NCBI GenBank assembly: GCA_013813125.1
Contig: JACCSH010000195.1
Location: forward strand, 1-7,611
Direction: 5' to 3'
Length of the DNA stretch: 7,611 bases
DNA from: Nocardioidaceae bacterium
GTDB lineage: Bacteria > Actinomycetota > Actinomycetes > Propionibacteriales > Nocardioidaceae
In this document: positions 1-6,753 of the stretch, piece after piece
How the letters are laid out: each line of letters begins with the position of its first letter
Position numbering within the stretch: position 1 is the stretch's first letter
Program-made: the position numbers and the translations under genes
The notes under the pieces: model-generated
What the model was told of the DNA's origin: nothing
Seen by the model: the letters and a program-made list of their open reading frames with translations, nothing else
Databases searched by the model: none

Positions 1-82
1 GGACCAGTTCGATGCCAGCTGCAGCCTTGAGCCGGCTCGCGGCTGACTGACGAGGCAGCCTACGGCACCCTCTGGCACTCGC

Positions 83-88
83 TACAGT
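83..88 (+). promoter_or_regulatory. Possible -10 element of the leucine operon
   Basis: TACAGT fits the actinobacterial TANNNT -10 pattern and lies about 75 bases before the chosen start, leaving a leader of roughly 70 bases. No convincing -35 hexamer is seen 16-18 bases upstream. The short inverted repeat CACT (76-79) / AGTG (86-89) overlaps the hexamer and could be an operator half-site pair, but it is only four bases per arm. Both are weak suggestions. Confidence 0.22.
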
Positions 89-152
89 GAGCGGCGGGCT
101 CGACGGACAGCCGCCACCGTTGCTGCCAGGTGAGATCAGCTGCATCCGACGT

Positions 153-160
153 GAGGGGGA
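153..160 (+). promoter_or_regulatory. Ribosome binding site that decides the mccB start
   Basis: GAGGGGGA ends four bases before the ATG at 165 and is the only good Shine-Dalgarno-like purine run upstream of this gene. It supports the ATG at 165 over the in-frame GTG at 87. The 26 residues between them (rich in P, G and charged residues) do not resemble the start of this family. Confidence 0.65.
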
Positions 161-164
161 CGAA

Positions 165-1721
165 ATGGCCCGCACGATGCCCGAACTCGTCGACGAGCTG
201 CGCGACCGGATGGCGCTGGTCCGCGACGGCGGCTCGGCCGCGGCACGGCAACGTCACACCGAACGGGGCAAGCTGCTGGTCAGAGACCGGGTCGACCGAC
301 TGCTCGACCCGGGTTCACCGTTCCTCGAGCTGGCCCCCCTGGCGGCATTCGGCTTGTACGACGACGACGTGCCGGCTGCCGGCATCGTCTGCGGCATCGG
401 CAGAGTCAACGAGCGAGAATGCGTAGTCGTCGCCAACGATGCCACCGTCAAGGGTGGCACCTACTACCCGCTGACTGTGAAGAAGCACCTGCGGGCACAG
501 GAGGTGGCTCGCGCCAACTCCCTGCCATGCATCTACCTGGTCGACTCGGGTGGCGCTTTTCTGCCGATGCAGGATGAAGTTTTCCCCGACCGCGACCATT
601 TCGGACGCATCTTCTTCAACCAGGCGACTTTGTCCGCCGAGGGCATCGCGCAGATCGCCGCAGTCATGGGCTCCTGCACGGCCGGTGGTGCCTATGTGCC
701 TGCGATGTCGGATGAGACCGTGATCGTGCGCAACCAGGGCACGATCTTTCTGGGTGGTCCGCCACTGGTGAAGGCAGCCACCGGCGAGGTGGTGACGGCG
801 GAGGATCTCGGTGGCGGCGACGTGCACGCTCGCACGTCTGGTGTGGTCGACCACCTTGCCGCTGATGACGCAGAGGCGCTCACTATCGTGCGCTCCATCG
901 TCGGGTCACTCGGCCGGCATCCGACCGAGACCCTCTCTCGCCACGACGCTGCGGAGCCACTCGAAGACCCGGCCAGCGTCTATGACGTCGTGCCCAGCGA
1001 CACGCGTACGCCGTACGACGTGAGGGAGGTGATCCGGTGCATCGTCGATGGCTCACGCCTGCATGAGTTCAAGGCCCTGTACGGCGAGACGTTGGTCTGC
1101 GGGTTCGCACGTATCTGGGGCTACGACGTCGGCATCGTCGCAAACAACGGCATCCTCTTCAGTGAGTCGAGCCTCAAGGGCGCTCACTTCATCGAGCTAT
1201 GCAACCGCCGGAGGATCCCCCTCGTCTTCCTGCAGAACATCACCGGCTTCATGGTCGGCCGCAAGTATGAAGCCGGCGGTATCGCCAAGGACGGCGCGAA
1301 GCTGGTCACTGCGGTTGCGTGCTCGGTCGTACCCAAGTTCACCGTGGTGATCGGCGGTTCCTTCGGGGCGGGCAACTACGGCATGTGCGGGCGCGCCTAC
1401 GAGCCGCGCTTCCTGTGGATGTGGCCCAATGCACGCATCTCGGTGATGGGCGGTGAACAGGCAGCGTCGGTGCTGGCGACGGTCCGGCGGGAGAGTATCG
1501 AGTCGAGGGGCGGGAAGTGGTCCGCTGAGGAGGAGGCGGCGTTCCGAGCCCCCATTCTCGAGCAGTACGAAGCCCAGGGATCGCCCTACTACTCGACGGC
1601 TCGGCTGTGGGACGACGGGATCATCGACCCTGCGGACACCCGGCGAGTCCTCGGACTAGGCCTCGCAGCGGCGTCGCACAGCCCCGTCCCCGAGCCGCGC
1701 TACGGCATCTTTCGGATGTGA
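165..1721 (+). CDS. mccB: 3-methylcrotonyl-CoA carboxylase, carboxyltransferase (beta) subunit
   Basis: This is the carboxyltransferase half of a biotin-dependent acyl-CoA carboxylase. It moves carboxyl from carboxybiotin to 3-methylcrotonyl-CoA, giving 3-methylglutaconyl-CoA in leucine breakdown in the cytoplasm. The protein is 518 residues, close to the family norm. The N-terminal crotonase-like domain carries [17 protein letters not shown] and [16 protein letters not shown] (about 169-184), followed by [17 protein letters not shown]. The C-terminal domain has [38 protein letters not shown] (about 397-414) and [13 protein letters not shown], ending in RYGIFRM. The AGGAYVPAM and [10 protein letters not shown] wording matches methylcrotonyl-CoA carboxylase rather than propionyl-CoA carboxylase, and the HMG-CoA lyase two genes downstream agrees. 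Geranyl-CoA or another branched acyl-CoA substrate is the main alternative. The stop is seven bases before the next gene, so it is the first gene of a coupled operon. Confidence 0.95.
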   Translation: MARTMPELVDELRDRMALVRDGGSAAARQRHTERGKLLVRDRVDRLLDPGSPFLELAPLAAFGLYDDDVPAAGIVCGIGRVNERECVVVANDATVKGGTYYPLTVKKHLRAQEVARANSLPCIYLVDSGGAFLPMQDEVFPDRDHFGRIFFNQATLSAEGIAQIAAVMGSCTAGGAYVPAMSDETVIVRNQGTIFLGGPPLVKAATGEVVTAEDLGGGDVHARTSGVVDHLAADDAEALTIVRSIVGSLGRHPTETLSRHDAAEPLEDPASVYDVVPSDTRTPYDVREVIRCIVDGSRLHEFKALYGETLVCGFARIWGYDVGIVANNGILFSESSLKGAHFIELCNRRRIPLVFLQNITGFMVGRKYEAGGIAKDGAKLVTAVACSVVPKFTVVIGGSFGAGNYGMCGRAYEPRFLWMWPNARISVMGGEQAASVLATVRRESIESRGGKWSAEEEAAFRAPILEQYEAQGSPYYSTARLWDDGIIDPADTRRVLGLGLAAASHSPVPEPRYGIFRM

Positions 1722-1732
1722 GCCCGCGATGA
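1718..1732 (+). other. Four-codon bridging frame at the mccB-mccA junction
   Basis: GTG AGC CCG CGA TGA begins inside the mccB stop (GTGA overlap, 1718-1721) and ends inside the mccA start (ATGA overlap, 1729-1732). It is too short to be a gene. It is recorded because it could act as a termination-reinitiation relay between the two subunits, and because the next junction has the same arrangement. That role is an inference; the overlap geometry is read directly from the sequence. Confidence 0.3.
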
Positions 1733-3876
1733 CAACGCCGCCCCCTCACCAGCAGCCGTTCGGCACGGTGCTCGTCGCGAACCGGGGTGAGATCGCGCTG
1801 CGGATTCTCCGGGCCGTGAAGAACGCCGGGTTGCGTAGCGTCGCGGTCTACAGCGATGTCGACCGCGACGCCCCCCATGTGCGCGCAGCCGACGCGGCCG
1901 TGCGGATCGGGGCGGCGCCGGCGTCGGAGTCCTATCTCTCGATTCCGCGGCTGCTGGAAGCCGCCCAAGCCGAGCGAGCAGACGCCGTACATCCGGGCTA
2001 CGGCTTCTTGTCCGAGCGACCCGAGTTCGCCCGCGCCGTCGTAGCGGCCGGCTTGGTGTTCATCGGCCCGCCCGCGGACGTGATGGACGCCATGGGACGC
2101 AAGGACCGGGCCCGCGCGATCGCCGTAGCCGCCGGCGTTCCCGTGGTGCCCGCAGCCGACCTCAGCGCCACGGAAGGATCCGACTCTGACGTTGCCGGGA
2201 CGACGTCACATTCGGATCTTTCGGATGCGCAGTTGGAAGAGATCGTGCAGCAGGTCGGCTTCCCCCTGCTGGTCAAAGCGGCTGCCGGTGGTGGCGGCAA
2301 GGGGATGCGCATCGTCCGGCAACCGCAGTCATTGCCCGACGCGGTGGCAGCCGCCCGGCGCGAGGCGATGGCAGCGTTCGGTGACGACACCATGATCTTC
2401 GAGCGGTACGTCGAATCCGGCCGCCACATAGAGGTGCAGATTCTTGCCGACTCGCACGGCAACGTGGTGCATCTCCATGAGCGCGACTGCTCGGTGCAGC
2501 GACGCCATCAAAAGGTGCTGGAAGAGGCACCGGCGGTAGCGATCACCGACTCGGTGCGGGAACTGGTGTTGGCTTCGGCGCTGGCGCTCGCAAAGGAGGT
2601 CGGCTACGTCAACGCCGGCACCGTCGAGTTCCTTGTCGCTGACGAGGAGGTGTTCTTCCTGGAGATGAACACCCGCCTCCAGGTCGAGCACCCCGTCACC
2701 GAGCTCGTGACCGGACTCGACTTGGTTGCGTTGCAGCTTGCGGTCGCCCAGGGCGACAGGTTGCCCTTCTCGCAGAGCGACATCACCGTACGTGGTCACG
2801 CCATCGAGGCACGGGTGTATGCCGAGGATCCCCGACACGGCTTCCTGCCACAGGCCGGCACGGCCGCGCATGTCGAGTGGCCCGAGGGGGTCAGGGTGGA
2901 TGCTGCCCTGCGCTCTGGCCAACGGGTGGGCACTCATTACGATCCAATGCTGGGAAAGCTGATCGCCTGGGGAGCCGATCGAGAGGTGGCCCGGCGCAAC
3001 CTCGTCGCGGCGCTCGACGGCACCGCCATTCTGGGATTGACCACCAACGTCGGTTTCTTGCGCGCCCTCTGCGACTCAGCTGCCTTTCGTGACAGCGAGA
3101 TCGACACAGCATGGCTGGACAACCAGCCGCCGGCTGCGTTCGACCTCGCTGTACCTGACGAGGCGTGGTGCCTGGCGGCCTGGGCGACCGCCAAAGCCCT
3201 CGCCGGGAAGGATGACGGGCCGTTCGGTGTCGGCGACGGGTGGCGACTCGCCGCACCACCGGCTCCGGTCTCCCTGTCCTTGCGGCGGGTGTCTTCGGAT
3301 GTCGACGGCGGCGGGAACAGCAGCACGGTGGACCTCGTCAGTGTTGATCTCCGAACCGGGGTGGTGACCCGCGCGGGTGCCGCGTTCGCAGTCCGCGAGT
3401 TCGCTGCCGCACCAGAAGATTGGGCCACGGCGCCGGCAGACCGGGTCGGGCGACTGACGAGTCGGGCTGGTGGGATCTTCCAAGGGGCCGAGGTGGTGGA
3501 GCTCGACATCGACGGTGTTCTGCGCAAGGGCGTCGTGCTGGGCAATTCTTACGGCCAGTTGACTGTGGCCTATCAGGGTGCCACCCACGTCTTCGAGCAA
3601 GGCGATGATCGTGTCCGGCACGCTGTGGCTGGGGGAGACGGTTCCGTGGCGGCTCCCATGCCGGGGACCGTGTTAGCGGTCAACGTCGAAGTGGGCGAGC
3701 ATGTTCTGGCAGGGCAGCCGCTCGCTGTGATAGAAGCGATGAAGATGGAACTGGTAGTGAAGGCCCCGCTCGCAGGCGTACTGACCGCAGTACATGCAGA
3801 GACGGGTGCGCAGGTGGAGCTCGGGGAGATCCTTGTCCAGGTCTCACCGCCCGAGTCAGCAGGTGGCGGCTTATGA
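1729..3876 (+). CDS. mccA: 3-methylcrotonyl-CoA carboxylase, biotin carboxylase/carrier (alpha) subunit
   Basis: The ATP-dependent subunit carboxylates its own biotin with bicarbonate and hands the carboxyl to MccB. It has 715 residues. Domains in order: biotin carboxylase N-domain from about 12 (VLVANRGEIALRILRA); ATP-grasp with GGGGKGMR at 187-194 and HERDCSVQRRHQKVLEEAPA; catalytic EMNTRLQVEHPVTE from Glu312; biotin carboxylase C-terminal domain to about 450; a linker/BT-like region that docks the beta subunit; and a biotinyl domain with EAMKME, biotin-accepting Lys672. An extra Ser/Asp/Thr-rich stretch of about 16-19 residues sits near 145-163, before the ATP-grasp glycine loop. The start ATG is seven bases after the mccB stop with no strong ribosome site, which suggests translational coupling. 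The subunit pairing with MccB and the downstream lyase argue for methylcrotonyl-CoA rather than a general acyl-CoA carboxylase. Confidence 0.95.
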   Translation: MTTPPPHQQPFGTVLVANRGEIALRILRAVKNAGLRSVAVYSDVDRDAPHVRAADAAVRIGAAPASESYLSIPRLLEAAQAERADAVHPGYGFLSERPEFARAVVAAGLVFIGPPADVMDAMGRKDRARAIAVAAGVPVVPAADLSATEGSDSDVAGTTSHSDLSDAQLEEIVQQVGFPLLVKAAAGGGGKGMRIVRQPQSLPDAVAAARREAMAAFGDDTMIFERYVESGRHIEVQILADSHGNVVHLHERDCSVQRRHQKVLEEAPAVAITDSVRELVLASALALAKEVGYVNAGTVEFLVADEEVFFLEMNTRLQVEHPVTELVTGLDLVALQLAVAQGDRLPFSQSDITVRGHAIEARVYAEDPRHGFLPQAGTAAHVEWPEGVRVDAALRSGQRVGTHYDPMLGKLIAWGADREVARRNLVAALDGTAILGLTTNVGFLRALCDSAAFRDSEIDTAWLDNQPPAAFDLAVPDEAWCLAAWATAKALAGKDDGPFGVGDGWRLAAPPAPVSLSLRRVSSDVDGGGNSSTVDLVSVDLRTGVVTRAGAAFAVREFAAAPEDWATAPADRVGRLTSRAGGIFQGAEVVELDIDGVLRKGVVLGNSYGQLTVAYQGATHVFEQGDDRVRHAVAGGDGSVAAPMPGTVLAVNVEVGEHVLAGQPLAVIEAMKMELVVKAPLAGVLTAVHAETGAQVELGEILVQVSPPESAGGGL

Positions 3877-3908
3877 GCCGTTCCAGCTGTCCGCAGGTGT
3901 CGCGATGA
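3873..3908 (+). other. Eleven-codon bridging frame at the mccA-lyase junction
   Basis: An ATG at 3873 overlaps the mccA stop (ATGA, 3873-3876). It reads 11 codons (MSRSSCPQVSR) to a TGA at 3906-3908 that overlaps the lyase ATG at 3905 (ATGA). AGGTGG at 3861-3866 lies six bases before this ATG, a better ribosome site than the lyase's own (AGG at 3895-3897, seven bases before 3905). No function of the peptide is claimed. Its likely role, if any, is to carry ribosomes from mccA to the lyase start. Confidence 0.35.
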
Positions 3909-4834
3909 AGCGAACTCCTCAGGTCCAGCACGCAGACGGTCTGCCGTCGAAGGTGTCGATCTATGAAGTAGGGCCGCGTGACGGACTGCAGAACGAGTCC
4001 GCCATCGTGCCGGTCGAGGTCAAGGCACACTTCGTCAGGCGGCTGGTCGCAGCCGGGCTGCAGTCCGTCGAGGTAACGAGCTTCGTGCACCCACAGTGGG
4101 TGCCTCAGCTCGCAGACGCCGAGCAACTGATCGACGCGCTCGACCTGACGATGGCCCCACGGATGCCGGTGCTCGTGCCCAACGTCCGAGGCCTGGACCG
4201 TGCATTGAGCAAGAACCTGCACGACATCGCCATCTTCGCCAGCGCAACGGAGTCCTTCGCCCAACGTAACCTCAACCGCAGCCTCGACGAGCAGTTCACC
4301 ATGTTCGAGCCCGTGGTTGCCGGGGCTCGCCGACGCGGGCTGTGGGTGAGGGCTTACCTCTCGATGTGCTTCGGCGACCCGTGGGAGGGCGATGTCTCGG
4401 TGGCGCAGGTCGTGAAGATGGCGCGGCGGCTGCTCGACCTGGGCTGCGACGAGTTGTCGCTGGGGGACACGATCGGAGTCGCTACGCCCGGCCATGTCGA
4501 GGCACTGCTGACCGAGTTGTTTGCGGCGGGGACGGCGAGCGGCCAGGTCGCCGTACATTTTCACGACACCTACGGGCAGGCACTCGCCAACGCATTGACG
4601 GCGATGCGCCTCGGGGTCACCACCATTGACTCCTCGGCGGGAGGGCTGGGTGGCTGCCCGTATGCCGAAAGCGCGACCGGCAACCTCGCCACCGAGGACT
4701 TGGTGTGGCAGTTGCAGGGCTTGGGAATCCAGACTGGCGTGGATCTCGAAGCGTTGGTTGCGACCAGTGTCTGGATGGCTGAACAGATCGGCAAACCGAC
4801 GGTGTCTCGCGTCGTCAGCGCGCTGGCCGGCTGA
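3905..4834 (+). CDS. mvaB: 3-hydroxy-3-methylglutaryl-CoA lyase
   Basis: It cleaves HMG-CoA to acetyl-CoA and acetoacetate, the last step of leucine catabolism. The 309-residue protein is a single TIM barrel of the HMG-CoA lyase/DRE-TIM family. Visible active-site features are EVGPRDGLQNE (Arg25, metal-ligand Asp26), VTSFVHPQWVPQLADAEQL, HFHDTYGQALAN (metal-ligand His218 and His220), GLGGCPYA with catalytic Cys251, and GNLATED with Asn260. These correspond to Arg41, Asp42, His233, His235, Cys266 and Asn275 of the human enzyme. No lipoyl or targeting region is present, so it should be cytosolic. The frame is open back to 3794 inside mccA, but the ATG at 3905 fits the family start (KVSIYEVGPRDG follows 14 residues later); GTG at 3863 is an in-frame alternative. 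It lies 28 bases after mccA and is probably cotranscribed and coupled through the short bridging frame. A methylglutaconyl-CoA hydratase is not in the window. Confidence 0.95.
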   Translation: MKRTPQVQHADGLPSKVSIYEVGPRDGLQNESAIVPVEVKAHFVRRLVAAGLQSVEVTSFVHPQWVPQLADAEQLIDALDLTMAPRMPVLVPNVRGLDRALSKNLHDIAIFASATESFAQRNLNRSLDEQFTMFEPVVAGARRRGLWVRAYLSMCFGDPWEGDVSVAQVVKMARRLLDLGCDELSLGDTIGVATPGHVEALLTELFAAGTASGQVAVHFHDTYGQALANALTAMRLGVTTIDSSAGGLGGCPYAESATGNLATEDLVWQLQGLGIQTGVDLEALVATSVWMAEQIGKPTVSRVVSALAG

Positions 4835-4863
4835 GCCGGTGCATACTACGCGCGCTTTCGCGC
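4818..4863. terminator. Possible bidirectional terminator between convergent genes
   Basis: Nested inverted repeats cover the 11-base gap between the lyase stop and the ecsC stop. CCGGC (4827-4831) and GCCGG (4835-4839) flank the lyase TGA. GCGCGC at 4818-4823 can pair with 4850-4855. On the minus strand the last ecsC codons can also fold as GCGC-GAAA-GCGC with a GNRA loop (4850-4863 region). No T-run follows on either strand, so a classic intrinsic terminator is not shown; the placement between convergent genes is the main support. Confidence 0.35.
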
Positions 4864-5526
4864 CCGCAGTTCCTTGGCGGCGAACCGGCCCACCTGCCAG
4901 GTGCGGAAGCCATCGCTGACCGCGCCGACGCCACCACCGATGATCGGCGCGCGGCGGGCGATGAACGTGACGGTGCGTTTGCCGGCCACCCGGCCGATCA
5001 GTTCCGCCGCCACTTCGGTCGCAATGCGTTGGTCGAGCTCAGCGTCGTAGCTGGGCGCAGTGGCAATCGCCATCGGCGTGCTGGGCAGTTTCTTGTTCTT
5101 GACGAGTCCCCTGACACTGTCTTCGCCCAGAATGCAGGCCAGCACCGCATTTCGTACCCGTGGGTCGCTGAGGTCATAACCCTGCAGGTGCGCTATCCCC
5201 GCCACCATGTGACATTGCAGCAGCGCGAGCCCGGATATGTTGGCGGGGATCATCACCGCAACAGTGAGAAGTCCCCCCAGGTTCGTCACAAAGCCCTGTG
5301 CCGTTGCCAACCGCACATGCGCGTCGATCAGTGCATCGATGGCCTCGGTGACGTTGCCGTCATGTGCCTTGAGGCGCTTGTCGGCTGCTTCGGCGGCACC
5401 CAGCAGAGGGCCGGCGCCGTCAACAGCCCGGTCGAACGCCTGCCTCACAAAGTTGGAAGCCATACCGGGAGCGCGGTCGGTCGCGACCGAGCCGGCGATC
5501 TTGCCAAGCAGCTTCCCTGCACCCAT
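4846..5526 (-). CDS. EcsC-family protein
   Basis: This is a 226-residue protein resembling the EcsC family. The Bacillus member of that family is linked to an ABC transporter; the biochemical role of the family is poorly defined. Recognisable family wording includes GFVTNLGGLL, PANISGLALLQ, MVAGIAHLQGYDL and DPRVRNAVLACILGED in the middle (about 78-134), and RRAPIIGGGVGAVSDG near 181-196. A hydrophobic stretch at about 79-111 and a glycine-rich one at about 183-194 suggest membrane association. No signal peptide is evident, and the C-terminus is strongly basic (KELRARKRA). The ATG at 5526 is chosen because GGAGG lies five bases upstream; a GTG at 5559 is the longer alternative. No EcsA/EcsB transporter genes are adjacent, so it stands alone here, convergent with the leucine operon and divergent from aat. 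The specific function is unknown. Confidence 0.88.
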   Translation of the reverse strand: MGAGKLLGKIAGSVATDRAPGMASNFVRQAFDRAVDGAGPLLGAAEAADKRLKAHDGNVTEAIDALIDAHVRLATAQGFVTNLGGLLTVAVMIPANISGLALLQCHMVAGIAHLQGYDLSDPRVRNAVLACILGEDSVRGLVKNKKLPSTPMAIATAPSYDAELDQRIATEVAAELIGRVAGKRTVTFIARRAPIIGGGVGAVSDGFRTWQVGRFAAKELRARKRA

Positions 5527-5531
5527 GCATG

Positions 5532-5536
5532 CCTCC
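5532..5536 (-). promoter_or_regulatory. Ribosome binding site of the EcsC-family gene
   Basis: Read on the minus strand, GGAGG lies five bases before the ATG at 5526. It fixes that start over the in-frame GTG at 5559, which has no comparable site. Confidence 0.7.
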
Positions 5537-5640
5537 AGCGGCGATAGACGTGCACCCACCCTACGCAGCAGCTCGAAGTCGGTTGCGCGTGAGGATCGCC
5601 GGGGACGTTTCGCCGCCCCCGACTCCGCCGCCGGTCCGTC

Positions 5641-5678
5641 GTCTCGATGAGCGTCTCGAGACCTCGGCCGGCGAGGTC
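5641..5678. repeat. Nested inverted repeats in the ecsC-aat divergent spacer
   Basis: Three overlapping symmetries lie in 38 bases. GTCTCG (5641-5646) faces CGAGAC (5657-5662). GTCTCGAGAC (5653-5662) is a perfect ten-base palindrome. GACCTCG (5660-5666) faces CGAGGTC (5672-5678) across a five-base loop. GTCTCGA also occurs as a direct repeat (5641 and 5653). The block lies 29 bases before the aat start, so it could be an operator, an RNA hairpin near aat, or a remnant of an interspersed palindromic repeat. Nothing in the window decides between these. Confidence 0.55.
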
Positions 5679-5706
5679 ATGGCATGAGGCGGCCGACTTT
5701 GGTTAA

Positions 5707-6381
5707 GTGCCATCAGTGACGCCAACCGAGCCGGAGCCGACGCGATGGGTCTTCCCCGATCCCACCCAGGTCGACGAGGAGATCGTGGCGATCGGCGCAG
5801 ACCTGGCGCCTGGCACGGTTCTGAGTGCCTACCGCCAAAGCTTGTTCCCGATGCCTCTGAACGATTACGAGGCGATGGCCTGGTGGTCACCGGTCCAGCG
5901 CGGTGTACTCCCGATCAATGGACTACGCATCACGCGTTCGATGCGACAGTCAGCGGCCAAGTTCACCGTCACGGTTGACCAGGCGTATGACGAGGTTGTG
6001 GCCGGCTGCGCGGAGGCGAGCCGACCCGGGGCCTGGATCGACTCTCGGATCAAGGCTGCTTACCGTGAGCTGTACGACCTGGGTTGGGTGCACTCGATCG
6101 AAGTCCGACGAGGCGGCGTGCTGGCCGGCGGTCTCTATGGGGTGGCCATCAACGGGTTGTTCGCCGGTGAGTCGATGTTCCACCGTGAGCGCGACGCCTC
6201 GAAGGTGGCGCTGATGGCGCTCGTCGACATCCTCGATGACGGGCAAGAGGGCCGCTTGCTCGACGTGCAGTGGCTCACCGGCCACCTGCGCCGTCTGGGA
6301 GCAGTCGAGATGTCGCGGACCCGCTACCTGGTCGCCTTGCGAAGGGCGTTGAGTCTGCCGCCTCCGACAATCTGGCGTTGA
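5707..6381 (+). CDS. aat: Leucyl/phenylalanyl-tRNA--protein transferase
   Basis: The enzyme transfers Leu or Phe from aminoacyl-tRNA to proteins with N-terminal Arg or Lys, marking them for ClpS/ClpAP-type degradation (bacterial N-degron pathway). The 224-residue protein is near the usual length (E. coli 234). Family signatures are WVFPDP (14-19), AIGADLAPGTVLSAYRQSLFP, MAWWSPVQRGVLP (Trp59/60), ITRSMRQS, GAWID (Trp110), LGWVHSIEV, GGLYGVAINGLFAGESMFHR (Glu155), ASKVAL and LLDVQWLTGHL (Asp186, Gln188). These cover the known tRNA-ester and peptide-binding residues. A TAA stands immediately before the GTG at 5707, so translation starts at this GTG or the GTG at 5716. No clear Shine-Dalgarno precedes either, which suggests a leaderless message. 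No clpS or clpA partner is in the window; its neighbours are not obviously related in function. Confidence 0.94.
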   Translation: MPSVTPTEPEPTRWVFPDPTQVDEEIVAIGADLAPGTVLSAYRQSLFPMPLNDYEAMAWWSPVQRGVLPINGLRITRSMRQSAAKFTVTVDQAYDEVVAGCAEASRPGAWIDSRIKAAYRELYDLGWVHSIEVRRGGVLAGGLYGVAINGLFAGESMFHRERDASKVALMALVDILDDGQEGRLLDVQWLTGHLRRLGAVEMSRTRYLVALRRALSLPPPTIWR

Positions 6382-6393
6382 CGGGCGCTCTCG

Positions 6394-6753
6394 TCAGCGA
6401 GCGGATCGTGGGCTCGACCGGCGACTCGCCGCCATATCCACCAGGGTCTCATCGTCGGAGTGGCGCTGCGGAGGCATGGGTGCCGGAATTGGGGAAGGCA
6501 TCGTCGAGTCCACCGGTTCGCTGACGCGGCTCCCCGGGGCGTCACGGATGCCGTCGACCAGGGCGTCGATGAAGTCGTTGACGTGATCCAAGTCCAGCCG
6601 GAAGGTGCCGGAGCAGATGTCACCTCGCCACAGCGACAAGACGACGATATCTGCGTCGTGATGCCACGTCAGACGCATGGCGCGGCCGTTACCTCGCGCG
6701 TCGAGGAATACCTCGCCTCCGCTAACGGTCCTGGCCTTCCGACATTTTCCCAT
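6394..6753 (-). CDS. Small conserved-looking actinobacterial protein of unknown function
   Basis: This is a 119-residue protein if started at ATG 6753 (131 if at GTG 6789). The core, GGEVFLDARGNGRAMRLTW followed by ADIVVLSLWRGDICSGTFRL and a VNDFIDALVDGI helix, resembles small uncharacterised actinobacterial proteins; this is recognition from memory, not a search. The core has a beta-rich look followed by one helix. The last 45 or so residues are Pro/Ser/Arg-rich and probably disordered. Codon third positions are GC-rich in this frame, supporting real coding. No signal peptide, membrane segment or catalytic motif is visible. It converges on aat with 12 bases between stops and is divergent from the glycosylase gene. 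The start is uncertain: the best ribosome site and ATG (6745) are in another frame and stop after seven codons. The sequence before the GGEVFLDARG core may therefore be mis-framed, or the real start may be later. Confidence 0.72.
   Translation of the reverse strand: MGKCRKARTVSGGEVFLDARGNGRAMRLTWHHDADIVVLSLWRGDICSGTFRLDLDHVNDFIDALVDGIRDAPGSRVSEPVDSTMPSPIPAPMPPQRHSDDETLVDMAASRRSSPRSAR

Larger units (their letters stand above)
1..164. other. Leader region upstream of the leucine operon, no supported gene
   Basis: No complete reading frame here looks real. On the plus strand all three frames hit stops early (28-30, 44-46 and 48-50 are seen), so at most the last few codons of an upstream plus-strand gene could lie here; which frame cannot be decided. 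The reverse strand of 1-60 has no ATG or GTG, so a divergent regulator does not start in that part. Small inverted repeats are visible: the perfect palindrome GAGCCGGCTC (29-38), and GGCTG (41-45) facing CAGCC (56-60), which might be the end of an upstream transcript. They are short and lack a T-run. The reading frame of the first gene is open back to a GTG at 87, but the ribosome site points to 165. Confidence 0.4.

Noticed and set aside
73..87. TGGCAC resembling half of a sigma-54 promoter
   Set aside because: The matching TTGC half is absent at the right spacing, and Actinobacteria generally lack sigma-54.
87..164. Extended N-terminus of MccB from GTG 87
   Set aside because: The extra 26 residues do not fit the family, and a strong ribosome site precedes ATG 165.
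2329..2937. A 202-residue minus-strand frame opposite mccA
   Set aside because: It mirrors conserved biotin carboxylase codons and has no recognisable domain or ribosome site.
3680..4564. A 294-residue minus-strand frame antisense to mccA and the lyase
   Set aside because: It lies opposite two genes with full catalytic motifs, and its His/Arg/Gln-rich translation is typical of a shadow frame.
5529..5687. A 52-codon plus-strand frame (ATG 5529 to TGA 5687) between ecsC and aat, proline-rich in the middle
   Set aside because: It overlaps the ecsC ribosome site and start on the other strand, has no ribosome site of its own, runs through the nested palindromes and resembles nothing recognised. 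Long open frames by chance are common at this GC content.
6386..6403. CGCTC / GAGCG inverted repeat after aat as a terminator
   Set aside because: Only five bases per arm with an eight-base loop, no T-run, and half of it lies inside the neighbouring coding region.
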